A DNA stretch of 64,000 bases. Origin: Tropicimonas sp. IMCC6043 (GTDB lineage: Bacteria; Pseudomonadota; Alphaproteobacteria; Rhodobacterales; Rhodobacteraceae). Each line of letters starts with the position of its first letter. Within the stretch, counting starts at the first letter, position 1. The notes beneath the pieces were generated by a model that searched no databases, was not told where the DNA came from, and saw only the letters and a list, made by a program, of their open reading frames with translations. Positions 8,318 to 16,889 of the stretch are shown one piece after another. A program made the translations under genes and the position numbers. Location: the NCBI RefSeq assembly GCF_004146235.1, contig NZ_SELO01000016.1:1-64000 (forward strand), given 5' to 3'.

Positions 8318-9274
8318 TCAGAACACCGGCTTGGTGAACTCGCCCATGTTGTCCTGGGTGATCTTGGGCGTGTCGAAATAGTTCAGGAAGGGCACGTCCT
8401 TGCCTTCTAGGACGTCGATGGCTGTCTGTAGTGCAGCCTCGGCGTCATCGACCGGCGACTGGTAGATCGAGCCCCAGTATTCGCCACGCTCCATCGCCTC
8501 GTAGCCGACCGCGAAATTCGTTGCGCCAACGAAGATGATTCCCTCTCGGCCGGCGGCCTTCGCGGCATTGAGCGCGCCGACTCCCATATTGTCGTCGCCG
8601 GCATAGACGCCGTCTATGTCGTCATACTTGACCAGGAAGGCCTCCATGACCTTCTGGCTCTTCTCGCGGTTCCAGTCGCCCGGCTGGGTCTCGACGAGTT
8701 CGACATCCGGGCAGACTTCCGGCAGGCGGTCGTCGAAGCCCTTCTGGCGCTCGATGGCGGTTGTGTAGCCGGGCTGGCCGGAGATCTGAACGATCTTCGC
8801 CTCGGTTTCGATCCCCATCTCCTTGAACTTGTCGCACATGATTTCGGCCGACCTTGAGCCCTGGGTGATATTATCCGGCCCGGAGAAGGAGGCGACGAAT
8901 TCGAAGCCTTGCTCGGCAATGTTGGAGTTGGTCACGATCACCGGAATGCCGGCCGAATGCGCTTTGCGGACGGCAGGGATGACGGCCTCGCCGTTGGTCG
9001 GCCAGATGATGATCGCATCCACTTCCTGCTGGATCAGGTCTTCCATCTGGGCGATCTGGCGCGCGACGTCGCCGCCGGCATCGAGCACGACAGTCTCGAC
9101 GTCCGGATTTGCCTCGGCCGCGGCGATGAAGGCCTTCTCATAGGTCGTTTGGTAGCTGTCGACGCCCACGTTGTTTTGAGTGATGCCAATCTTGTAGGTC
9201 TCTGCGAACGCGCCACCAGCGACGGCCAGTGCGGCGGCGGCAGTGGTGACGGCCAGTGTATTGCGAAGTTTCAT
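8318..9274 (-). CDS. Periplasmic sugar-binding protein of the CUT2 importer
   Basis: A 318-residue RbsB-like binding protein. It has a cleavable signal peptide (MKLRNTLAVTTAAAALAVAG, then GAFAET) and typical fold segments (YKIGITQNN, VDAIIIWPTNGEAV, GIPVIVTNSN, DDIDGVYAGDDNMGVGA). It captures the substrate in the periplasm and delivers it to the two permeases. It is the first gene of the leftward operon, so the operators at 9411-9445 lie in its promoter region. High expression is usual for this position. Confidence 0.92.
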   Translation of the reverse strand: MKLRNTLAVTTAAAALAVAGGAFAETYKIGITQNNVGVDSYQTTYEKAFIAAAEANPDVETVVLDAGGDVARQIAQMEDLIQQEVDAIIIWPTNGEAVIPAVRKAHSAGIPVIVTNSNIAEQGFEFVASFSGPDNITQGSRSAEIMCDKFKEMGIETEAKIVQISGQPGYTTAIERQKGFDDRLPEVCPDVELVETQPGDWNREKSQKVMEAFLVKYDDIDGVYAGDDNMGVGALNAAKAAGREGIIFVGATNFAVGYEAMERGEYWGSIYQSPVDDAEAALQTAIDVLEGKDVPFLNYFDTPKITQDNMGEFTKPVF

Positions 9275-9410
9275 GTGTGGTCTCCTCCCGGTCTTCCCGG
9301 TTTCCTGTCCAATGACGACGCGATGTCATGGTCGCTGTTTCCCCCATCCTACCTTGCGGACGGATGCAGCAAGGATGCCGACTCCTGCCCAATCGTAATG
9401 CACAAAAAAA

Positions 9411-9445
9411 ATCCATATTGGATGAATTTATATCCGCATCGGATA
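9411..9445. promoter_or_regulatory. Twin perfect palindromes in the divergent promoter region
   Basis: ATCCA-TAT-TGGAT (9411-9423) and TATCCG-CAT-CGGATA (9431-9445) are both perfect inverted repeats with a three-base spacer and share the ATCC/GGAT core. Their centres are 21 bp apart, two helical turns. They lie between the importer operon and the fusion-regulator gene, so they are the likely binding sites of that regulator. Confidence 0.6.
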
Positions 9446-9499
9446 AATTGCCGGTGTGGCGGCGACCTCATTCTGGCCATTTTAAGGAGGACCGACGTG

Positions 9500-11329
9500 A
9501 TGTCGAAATCGAAGATATCCAAAACGGACAGTCCGGCGGGCGCTCCGACGGGCAACCAGCAAAGGGCTCAGGACGACCTGATGAACGTGATGAGCACACA
9601 GGGAACGCATGGCCGCTTGGTGCCGCCACAGGCGAACGCCGACCTCCTCCAGTCGATCACCTTTCTGGAGAAATTCGGCGACGAGCTTGAGGGCACGATC
9701 GAACTCGTGGCGCCCAGCCCCATCATACGGATGGCCCTGCACCTGATCCGCGGCTACCTCGAAGGCAGGGTCGTCACGGCAAGCTCGATGATCGGTGCCA
9801 GCCATGTGCCCTATGCCACCGCGAACCGGCGTATGAAGGAGATGATCGAAGCGGGTCTTGTGGAACAGCGCCCGCGGACACGCACCGGCAAGAGCTTCTC
9901 GCTTCATCCCAGCCCGCAGCTCCTCGAACAGTGGGTGCAGCTTTCCGACCGGGTCCGGCGTCTGGCGGAAACACAGTTCGGCGGTGGCCAGTCTCCGGAG
10001 AATCAGGACTACTATTTCGGCGGTTCCTACCTGGACGCCCGCTCCATTCCGCCGCTGCAGGTCCTTCAGGAGCAGCTGAACCCGAGTGGCGGAGTCCGGG
10101 TCCTGGTGCATGGCGACCCGACCTTCATGGTCATGGAAACGCTGAAACGGCAGTTCGAACAGGTGATCGGCTCCCGCATTCACCAACGCGCCTTCTCCAT
10201 CGACCGCCTGCGCGAGGAAGCCATCCGCAACGCCGAACGCAACGCAAGCCGTTACGACATTATCGCAATCGACCTGCCCTGGGTCGGCGAGTTCGTCGAA
10301 CGCGGGATCCTGATGCCGCTGGACGAGGTGATAGACATCGCCCGGCTCGACCCGGCCGATTTCCATACCGCGGGCTGGAAAGCCGCGCATTGGGGCGGTC
10401 GCCCCTTCTGCGTGCCAGCTCAGACCACGCCCGAACTCCTGTTCTACCGCAAGGATCTGTTCGCGGAGGCCGGACTCACGCCGCCGGCCAGCACCGACCA
10501 GCTTCTCGACGCCGCGCGCCATTTCCACGATCCGAAACGTGGCCGCTACGGCATTGCCTGGAACGCCGCCCGGGGCACGGCGCTCGGTCATACGGTGCTG
10601 ATGACGATGGCCGATTTCGGCCAGCCGGTGCTCGACCTGCCGGAAAACGCCGGCGGCTTCGATACCGACCGCCTTTCCGAGGGCCGGTACCGTCCCACCA
10701 TAGATACCGAGCGCGGTCTGATGGCGGCGGAATATCTTCTCGAGCTGCTCGATTACTCGCCGCCGGACATCCTCTCGATGTCCTGGTACGAGCGGGTCCG
10801 GCCCTACGCCGCGGGCAAGGTCGCCATCGCCTACGGCTACACGCTGCTCGCACCTTATTTCGAGCTCGACGAAACCTCGCCTGCCTGCGGACAGACCGGT
10901 TACCTGCCGCATCCGCCGGGACCAGGAGCGAGCCCCGTGGCGCCGGTCGGCGGCTATGCAATGGGAATTCCGGCCAACCTGCCGCCCGAGCGCCTGCACG
11001 CCGCGGTCGAAGCGCTGATCGTTTTCACGTCACCCCAGGCACAGAAGCTCTATATCCAGAACGGAAGCCGGACCAACCCGCGCTATTCCGTGGGCGCCGA
11101 CCCGGATGTGCGCCGCACTTCGGAGATCTTTGGGGCGGTGGACGACATGTCCTGGCGTGACGAGCTGCAGTTCTGGCCACGCCCGCCGGTTCCGGAGATC
11201 GGAGGCATCATCCAGATCTGCGGCGAGGAATTTCACGACATGCTGCGCGGAACGATCCCCCCGCGCGAAGCGCTTCAGCGCGCGCAGTCGCGCGCAGATG
11301 CGCTTTTCGAGACCCAAGGATCCACGTGA
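9500..11329 (+). CDS. Cytoplasmic winged-helix / type-1 solute-binding-protein fusion regulator
   Basis: A 609-residue protein without signal peptide. Residues about 74-150 form a MarR-like winged helix (IGASHVPYATANRRMKEMIE, wing QRPRTRTGKSFSLHP). Residues about 195-600 resemble an ABC family-1 extracellular solute-binding protein (DIIAIDLPWVGEFVERGILM, then TPELLFYRKDLFAEAG, then APVGGYAMGIPANLP). The binding-protein fold therefore acts as the ligand sensor inside the cell. AAGGAGG nine bases before the ATG decides the start. It is the first gene of the rightward operon and divergent from the importer. It probably controls both by sensing the imported compound; whether it represses or activates is unknown. 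Confidence 0.82.
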   Translation: MSKSKISKTDSPAGAPTGNQQRAQDDLMNVMSTQGTHGRLVPPQANADLLQSITFLEKFGDELEGTIELVAPSPIIRMALHLIRGYLEGRVVTASSMIGASHVPYATANRRMKEMIEAGLVEQRPRTRTGKSFSLHPSPQLLEQWVQLSDRVRRLAETQFGGGQSPENQDYYFGGSYLDARSIPPLQVLQEQLNPSGGVRVLVHGDPTFMVMETLKRQFEQVIGSRIHQRAFSIDRLREEAIRNAERNASRYDIIAIDLPWVGEFVERGILMPLDEVIDIARLDPADFHTAGWKAAHWGGRPFCVPAQTTPELLFYRKDLFAEAGLTPPASTDQLLDAARHFHDPKRGRYGIAWNAARGTALGHTVLMTMADFGQPVLDLPENAGGFDTDRLSEGRYRPTIDTERGLMAAEYLLELLDYSPPDILSMSWYERVRPYAAGKVAIAYGYTLLAPYFELDETSPACGQTGYLPHPPGPGASPVAPVGGYAMGIPANLPPERLHAAVEALIVFTSPQAQKLYIQNGSRTNPRYSVGADPDVRRTSEIFGAVDDMSWRDELQFWPRPPVPEIGGIIQICGEEFHDMLRGTIPPREALQRAQSRADALFETQGST

Positions 11330-11347
11330 CAATCGGAGGAGAGAGCC

Positions 11348-12154
11348 ATGGACCCCAATCGCCTGAAGGGCAAGAACATCCTGATCACCGGCGCCGCCCG
11401 CGGCATGGGCGCGACCAACGCCGAGCATTTTGCCGAACAGGGCGCCAATGTGTGCCTTGGCGACCTCAATCTCGATGAGGCACAGGAGGTCGCCGAAAGG
11501 ATCAACGCACGCGGCAACGGCAAGGCCATCGCCGTGAAGATGGATGTCACCAAGCGCGAGGACAACGCCGCGGCCGTCGCCGCCACGGTTGAGGCCTTCG
11601 GGATGATCAACGTGGGTCTCTTCAACGCGGGGCTGAACAAGCCGCGGTTCTTCATGGACATCGACGAGGACAACTGGGACCTCATCATGAACGTGAACAC
11701 CAAGGCGATGTGGCTCGGGATGCAGGAGACCGCTCGGCAGATGATCAAGCAGGGCAAACAGGACTATCCCTACAAGCTGATCAATGTCGGCTCCATCGCG
11801 TCCCGCAAGCCGCTGATCGACGTCACCGTCTACTGCACATCGAAATACGGCTGCCTCGCGCTGACGCATTGCGGCGCGCTCGGTCTGGCCGAGCACAACA
11901 TCACGGTGAATGGTTACGCCCCCGGTGTCGTCGTGACGCCCCTCTGGGAGCAGCTCGACAAGGATCTCGTCGATATCGGGTTCAAGGAGAAGGAGGGCCA
12001 AGCCTACGAGGATATCGTGCGCGACGCCCTGCAGATCAAACGCGTGTCCTATCCCGACGACATCAAGGCCACCGCCGCCTACCTGGCCAGCCCCGACAGC
12101 GACTACATGACGGGTCAGATGATCCACATCGATGGCGGCTGGTGCATCCAGTAG
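11348..12154 (+). CDS. Short-chain dehydrogenase/reductase
   Basis: A 268-residue classical SDR with TGAARGMGATNAEHF (cofactor), FNAGLNKP (the NNAG position, here F-N-A-G), Ser in VGSIAS, Tyr-Lys in YCTSKYGCLAL and C-terminal YMTGQMIHIDGGW. It is related to the SDR at 7438 and probably oxidises a hydroxyl of the same or the next intermediate. It starts 18 bp after the regulator gene with GGAGGAGAG in front of the ATG. Together with the downstream thiamine-dependent complex it would produce a ketone that can be cleaved. The substrate is not predictable. Confidence 0.88.
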   Translation: MDPNRLKGKNILITGAARGMGATNAEHFAEQGANVCLGDLNLDEAQEVAERINARGNGKAIAVKMDVTKREDNAAAVAATVEAFGMINVGLFNAGLNKPRFFMDIDEDNWDLIMNVNTKAMWLGMQETARQMIKQGKQDYPYKLINVGSIASRKPLIDVTVYCTSKYGCLALTHCGALGLAEHNITVNGYAPGVVVTPLWEQLDKDLVDIGFKEKEGQAYEDIVRDALQIKRVSYPDDIKATAAYLASPDSDYMTGQMIHIDGGWCIQ

Positions 12155-12218
12155 CAATCTAACCAACTGAAAACAAAAAATATCCGGTTGCGTCGCATCG
12201 CAGCCGCAGGAGGAAGCC

Positions 12219-13517
12219 ATGTCTCGCGCACTCACCCCGAATATTCTGACCCCAGCCGACCTCGAACCCAACTGGAAATGGGAGGGTCGCCTTCCCGCCT
12301 GGGGGCACACATCGGTCGATTTCGAAAGACGCATCGACCATGACCGCTTGCGCCGCTACCGCCTCAGCCGCACCCGGCAGGCCCTGAAGGCGAGCGACTG
12401 CGGTACGCTGCTGCTGTTTGACGTCAACAACATCCGCTACGTATCGGCCACCAAGATCGGGGAATGGGAGCGGGACAAGATGTGCCGGTTCTGCCTCCTG
12501 ACCGGCGACGACGCCCCCTATGTCTGGGATTTCGGCTCGGCTGCCGTGCATCACCGCAAGTTCTCCGACTGGCTTGTGCCCGACCATTGCCGCGCCGGCG
12601 TGGTCGGAATGCGGGGGACGATCCCGCCGAGTTTCGGCCTGATGAAGAAATATGCCGAGGAAATCGCGGGGCTGATCCGGGATGCGGGCATGATCGACAT
12701 GCCTGTCGGCGTGGACTATGCCGAAACGGCGATGTTCCACGCCCTCCAGGAGGCCGGGCTGAAGGTCGTGGACGGTCAGCAGATCATGTTGTCGGCCCGC
12801 GAGATCAAGAACTGGGATGAAATTCAGCTCCTGACCCAGGCGGCCAGCATGGTCGATGGCGTGTACCACATGATCTACGAGGAACTGAAGCCGGGGGTGC
12901 GCGAGAACGATATCGTGGCCCTGTCGAACAAGTTGCTCTACGAGATGGGCTCCGACGACGTCGAGGCGATCAACGCGATCTCGGGCGAACGCTGCAACCC
13001 GCACCCGCACAATTTCACCGACCGTCTTTTCCGCCCCGGAGACCAGGCCTTCTTCGATATCCTGCAATCCTACCAGGGATACCGGACCTGCTATTACCGC
13101 ACATTCAACATCGGCCGCGCCACCTCGGCCCAGCATGATGCCTATGTGAAGGCGCGGGACTGGATCGATGCGTCGATCGACCTGATCCGCCCGGGCGTGA
13201 CGACCGACACCGTCGCGCAAGCCTGGCCGAGGGCCGAGGAGTTCGGCTTCCCCGACGAACTCAGCGCGTTCGGCCTTCAGTTCGGTCACGGTCTCGGCCT
13301 CGCCCTGCACGAACGCCCGATCATCAGCCGTGCGGTCAGCCTCGAGAATCCGATGGAGATTCAGACCGGTATGGTCTTTGCGCTGGAGACCTACTGCCCC
13401 GCCGCAGACGGCTACTCCGCCGCGCGGATCGAGGAGGAAGTCGTCGTCACCGATACCGGCTGCGAGGTCATCAGCCTGTTCCCGGCCGAAGAACTGCCGA
13501 TCGCCAACCGGTACTGA
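12219..13517 (+). CDS. M24-fold (pita-bread) hydrolase or lyase with altered metal site, DddP/creatinase-like
   Basis: A 432-residue protein: N-terminal creatinase-like domain (LLLFDVNNIRYVSATKIGEW) and C-terminal pita-bread domain. The layout resembles DddP-type DMSP lyases and Xaa-Pro peptidases. Expected ligands align without gaps: Asp280, His357 (FGHGLG), Glu390 (ALETY) and Glu406 (IEEEVVV) are present. The second Asp, found in the canonical D-x10-D motif, is Cys291 (SYQGYRTCYYRT). A normal dinuclear site is therefore doubtful; a mononuclear, Cys-ligated or metal-free (creatinase-like) mechanism is possible. Its place between an SDR and the E1 genes argues for a C-N, C-S or C-C cleavage step, not peptide turnover. 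Confidence 0.7.
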   Translation: MSRALTPNILTPADLEPNWKWEGRLPAWGHTSVDFERRIDHDRLRRYRLSRTRQALKASDCGTLLLFDVNNIRYVSATKIGEWERDKMCRFCLLTGDDAPYVWDFGSAAVHHRKFSDWLVPDHCRAGVVGMRGTIPPSFGLMKKYAEEIAGLIRDAGMIDMPVGVDYAETAMFHALQEAGLKVVDGQQIMLSAREIKNWDEIQLLTQAASMVDGVYHMIYEELKPGVRENDIVALSNKLLYEMGSDDVEAINAISGERCNPHPHNFTDRLFRPGDQAFFDILQSYQGYRTCYYRTFNIGRATSAQHDAYVKARDWIDASIDLIRPGVTTDTVAQAWPRAEEFGFPDELSAFGLQFGHGLGLALHERPIISRAVSLENPMEIQTGMVFALETYCPAADGYSAARIEEEVVVTDTGCEVISLFPAEELPIANRY

Positions 13518-13530
13518 CCTGCCCGAATCC

Positions 13531-13552
13531 GCCCGGTTTCACGGAACCGGGC
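13531..13552 (+). terminator. Intergenic hairpin between the M24 and E1-alpha genes
   Basis: Arms GCCCGGTT and AACCGGGC around a six-base loop, followed by GCCTTTCC. The T-run is poor, so it is more likely an mRNA-processing or partial attenuation hairpin inside the operon than a full terminator. Confidence 0.4.
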
Positions 13553-13574
13553 GCCTTTCCCGAGAGAAATACCC

Positions 13575-14594
13575 ATGAGCCGCGCCAAAGCAAAAAAATC
13601 GAACGTCGACGACTATCTGCGCATGTACCGCCAGATGGCGCGGATCCGCGCCTTCGAGGACAACGCAAACCAGCTTTACCTCTCGGCCAAGATGCCGGGT
13701 CTCACGCATATGTATTCCGGCGAGGAGGCGGTCGCGGTGGGGATCTGCGAGGCGCTTCGCGTCACCGACAAGATTACCTCGACCCATCGCGGGCACGGCC
13801 ATTGCGTGGCCAAGGGTGCCGAGTTCAAGGAAATGTTCTGTGAGCTTCTGGGAAAGGAGGAAGGCTACTGTCGCGGCAAGGGCGGCTCGATGCATATTGC
13901 CGACCAGTCGAACGGCAATCTGGGCGCTAATGCCATCGTCGGCGGATCGATGGGTATCGCCACCGGCTCGGCCTTCACCGCCAAGCTTCTGGGCAAGGAC
14001 GACGTGACCGTCTGCTTCTTTGGCGACGGCGCCACCGCGCAGGGCCTCTGGTACGAAGTCATGAACATGGCCGCGCTCTGGAAGCTGCCAGTCATCTACG
14101 CCTGCGAGAACAACGGTTATTCCGAATACACGCGGACCGACGAGATCGCTGCGGGGTCGATTGTCGCCCGCGCCGAAGCGTTCGGCATCGAAAGCCACCA
14201 GGTCGACGGGCAGGACGTCCTTGCCGTCAACGCCCTGACCGAAAAGCTCGTTGCCCGGGCGCGCAAGGGCGAGGGGCCGTTCTTCGTCGAGCTGAAGACC
14301 TATCGCTACCACGGCCACCATGTCGGCGATATCAACCGCGACTACTACCGCTCCAAAGACGAGGAGAAGGACTGGAAGGAAAACAGGGACCCGATCATCC
14401 GCTTCCGGTCCTGGCTGGTGGAACAGGGAATCGCCAACGAGGCGGAGATCGACGCGATGAACGCCGAGATTGCGGACGATGCCAAGGCGGCCGTCGACTA
14501 TGCGTTGGCCGCCAAATACCCCGATTCCACCGAAGTGGACATGCATGTCTACACGGACGTGAAACACGCGCTTGCCCGAGGAGACGCGAGATGA
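13575..14594 (+). CDS. Thiamine-diphosphate-dependent dehydrogenase E1 alpha (acetoin/pyruvate dehydrogenase type)
   Basis: A 339-residue E1 alpha subunit. The thiamine-diphosphate motif is GDGATAQGLWYEVMNMAALW, ending at PVIYACENNGYSEYT. The STHRGHGHCVAKG and GGSMHIADQSNGNLGANAIV segments are shared by AcoA and PDH E1 alpha. It decarboxylates or cleaves a 2-oxo compound and passes the acyl group to the lipoyl protein. It overlaps the E1 beta gene by four bases. The STHRGHGHC segment and the neighbouring SDRs favour an acetoin-dehydrogenase-like function, but pyruvate or another 2-oxoacid cannot be excluded. Confidence 0.85.
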   Translation: MSRAKAKKSNVDDYLRMYRQMARIRAFEDNANQLYLSAKMPGLTHMYSGEEAVAVGICEALRVTDKITSTHRGHGHCVAKGAEFKEMFCELLGKEEGYCRGKGGSMHIADQSNGNLGANAIVGGSMGIATGSAFTAKLLGKDDVTVCFFGDGATAQGLWYEVMNMAALWKLPVIYACENNGYSEYTRTDEIAAGSIVARAEAFGIESHQVDGQDVLAVNALTEKLVARARKGEGPFFVELKTYRYHGHHVGDINRDYYRSKDEEKDWKENRDPIIRFRSWLVEQGIANEAEIDAMNAEIADDAKAAVDYALAAKYPDSTEVDMHVYTDVKHALARGDAR

Positions 14595-15586
14595 GAGAGA
14601 TCACCCTTTCCCAGGCCGTCAACGAAGCTCTGGCCGAAGAGATGCGCCGTGACGAGACCGTGTTCATCATCGGCGAGGACGTCGCCGAGGCGGGCACGCC
14701 GTTCAAGGTTCTGAGCGGGCTCGTCGAGGAATTCGGAACAGCCCGTGTGGTCGACACGCCCATTGCCGAACCCGGCTTCATGGGCATCGCGGTCGGGGCG
14801 GCCATGACGGGCACCCGCCCGGTCGTGGACCTCATGTTCGGCGATTTCATCTACCTGATCATGGACCAGCTCTGCAATCAGGCGGCCAAAACCCACTACA
14901 TGTCCGGCGGCAAGCTGAGCGTGCCGCTCGTCTTGCGCACCAACCTGGGAGCCACCCGTCGCTCCGCCGCGCAGCACTCGCAGTCGCTGCACGCGCTGGT
15001 CGCGCATATCCCGGGCCTCAAGGTGGCGCTGCCGAGTTCCGCCTACGAAGCCAAAGGCCTCATGAAGACCGCCATCCGCGACGACAACCCCGTGGTGATC
15101 TTTGAAGACAAGCTGATGTACCAGGACAAGGCGCCCGTGCCGGAGGAGGAGTATCTGATCCCCTTCGGCGAAGCCAATGTTCTGCGCGAGGGATCGGACA
15201 TCACGCTCATCGGGACGTCCTCGATGGTGCAGGTCTGCCAGAAGGCCGCCGAGATCCTTGGAAGCGAGGGCATCAGCGCCGAGGTGATCGACCCGCGCAC
15301 CATCGTGCCGCTTGACGAGGAGACCCTTCTGGCATCGGCCCGGAAGACCAGCCGGGTAATCGTGGTGGACGAGGGCCACCAGAGCTTTGGCGTCACGGGC
15401 GAAATCGCCAGCCGGATCAACGAGAAGGCGTTTTATCATCTCGACGCGCCGGTGCTGCGCATGGGCGCGATGGACGTGCCTGTTCCTTTCAGCCCGGCGC
15501 TCGAGGACATCACCGTCCCGACCCCGGAAAGCGTAGTCGAAAATGCACGTCGCCTCGTACACGGGGAGATGATCCATGCCGCATGA
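14591..15586 (+). CDS. Thiamine-dependent dehydrogenase E1 beta
   Basis: A 331-residue E1 beta subunit with an N-terminal transketolase-like pyrimidine domain (VFIIGEDVAEAGTPFKVLSG, RVVDTPIAEPGFMGIAVGAA) and a C-terminal transketolase domain (AEVIDPRTIVPLDEETLLAS, VIVVDEGHQSFGVTGEIA). It pairs with the alpha subunit to form the heterotetrameric E1. The ATGA overlap with the alpha gene and the 11-bp overlap with the lipoyl-protein gene show tight translational coupling, as expected for equimolar subunits. Confidence 0.9.
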   Translation: MREITLSQAVNEALAEEMRRDETVFIIGEDVAEAGTPFKVLSGLVEEFGTARVVDTPIAEPGFMGIAVGAAMTGTRPVVDLMFGDFIYLIMDQLCNQAAKTHYMSGGKLSVPLVLRTNLGATRRSAAQHSQSLHALVAHIPGLKVALPSSAYEAKGLMKTAIRDDNPVVIFEDKLMYQDKAPVPEEEYLIPFGEANVLREGSDITLIGTSSMVQVCQKAAEILGSEGISAEVIDPRTIVPLDEETLLASARKTSRVIVVDEGHQSFGVTGEIASRINEKAFYHLDAPVLRMGAMDVPVPFSPALEDITVPTPESVVENARRLVHGEMIHAA

Positions 15587-16874
15587 GGTGATCATGCCCG
15601 CCCTGGGCATGGCGCAGGATTCCGGCCTGATCGTCGCCTGGCACAAGCGTCCGGGCGACGCGGTCTCGGAGGGCGATGTGCTGTTCGAGGTGGAAACCGA
15701 CAAGGCGACGATGGAAGTCGAGGCGCAGACTGACGGGTTTCTCCTCCAGGTCCGGCGTGACGCCGGCGATGACGTGCCCGTGGGCGAAGTCATTGCGATG
15801 ATCGGCGACAGCAAGGAGGACGTGCAGGCCGAAGAGAGCCCTGCCGACGCCCCGCTGCCGGCGGACACCGACCTGCCGACGGGCCGGGAGGTCATCATGC
15901 CGGCCCTTGGCATGGCACAGGACAGCGGCCTGATTGTCGCCTGGCACAAGGCCCCCGGCGACGCCGTGGCTGCCGGCGACATCCTTTTCGAAGTGGAGAC
16001 AGACAAGTCCACGATGGAGGTCGAGGCCGGTCACGACGGCTTCGTCGCTGCGCTTCTGGCCGAAGCCGGCGAGGATGCTCCCGTAGGCGAGGCGATCGCC
16101 ATCATCTCGGCCGACAAACCGGAAGCACCGGTGCAGCGGAGCCGCAAGAGCGCGCCCGCTGCCGCACCGACCGCGCCCCCAGCAGCGACGGCGCCAAAGG
16201 CGGCGCCGAAAGCTCCGGTCCCGGCTACGCCGCCGCCTCCCGCGAGGGCGGAGGTGGTCTCGGAACATGACCGCATACTCGCCTCTCCGAAGGCGCGCCG
16301 CCTGGCCCTGGAACAGCGGCTGGACCTGAATCGTCTCGTCCGGGAAGGGTATCCACAACCGTACCACGTGAAGGACCTGGAGATTCTCCGGTCCCTTCCC
16401 GCGGAAGCGGCGCCGGGTCCCTCGTCCGGGGCACGACGGATCACCGCCCAGGTTCCGTCCGACGGGTTCTCGAGATTCGCGCTCTGGGCAGCGGAACAGG
16501 CCGGTCTCCAGGATGACGGCGCACTGCTTGCGGGCCTTGCCGGTGCAAGCCTGAAGTCGGATGGTGCGGTAGTCGCGGTCGAAACGCCGGTTGGGACGCG
16601 GCACTATTCCGTTCCGGGCCGGCAGTTCGGCGATGTCGCGGAGACCGATTCCGGCACCGCCGTGGATCTCGTTTTGCGCGATCTGCGCTCCAGCCGGATC
16701 GGCAGCGTGCATCTCGGGCCGGAGGACTCCCCCGTATTGACCGTCTCGGCCCGCGGCGAGGGTTTCGCTCTCACGCTCGAATGCGCGAGCCATCACCTCA
16801 CCGCGTCTGAGGCCGTCGCCCTTCTCTCCGATTTTGCAGGCCGGATGGAGCAACCGCTCCGCCACCTGCTCTGA
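15576..16874 (+). CDS. Di-lipoyl carrier protein with E3-binding domain and degenerate acyltransferase tail
   Basis: A 432-residue protein. Two lipoyl domains carry lipoylation sites at Lys43 (ETDKATMEVE) and Lys144 (ETDKSTMEVE). An Ala/Pro-rich linker (about 185-225) leads to a peripheral-subunit-binding domain (233-270, ILASPKARRLALEQRLDLN). Residues about 285-432 resemble an E2 core in outline, but the active-site DHRxxDG is missing; the matching place reads ECASHHLTASEAVALL. The protein therefore cannot be a complete E2. The catalytic core appears on the separate gene at 18329. It should act as the swinging-arm carrier. Confidence 0.8.
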   Translation: MPHEVIMPALGMAQDSGLIVAWHKRPGDAVSEGDVLFEVETDKATMEVEAQTDGFLLQVRRDAGDDVPVGEVIAMIGDSKEDVQAEESPADAPLPADTDLPTGREVIMPALGMAQDSGLIVAWHKAPGDAVAAGDILFEVETDKSTMEVEAGHDGFVAALLAEAGEDAPVGEAIAIISADKPEAPVQRSRKSAPAAAPTAPPAATAPKAAPKAPVPATPPPPARAEVVSEHDRILASPKARRLALEQRLDLNRLVREGYPQPYHVKDLEILRSLPAEAAPGPSSGARRITAQVPSDGFSRFALWAAEQAGLQDDGALLAGLAGASLKSDGAVVAVETPVGTRHYSVPGRQFGDVAETDSGTAVDLVLRDLRSSRIGSVHLGPEDSPVLTVSARGEGFALTLECASHHLTASEAVALLSDFAGRMEQPLRHLL

Positions 16875-16889
16875 AACATGGAGCACGAC

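Noticed and set aside
12155-12218. Third copy of the twin-palindrome operator before the M24 gene
   Set aside because: Only a half-site (ATATCCGG) is present; no second arm follows at the right spacing.
13575-16874. Calling the E1/E2 genes the housekeeping pyruvate dehydrogenase
   Set aside because: The E2 is split and lacks E3, and the operon starts with a sugar-type regulator and SDR, so an acetoin-like or special 2-oxoacid complex fits better.
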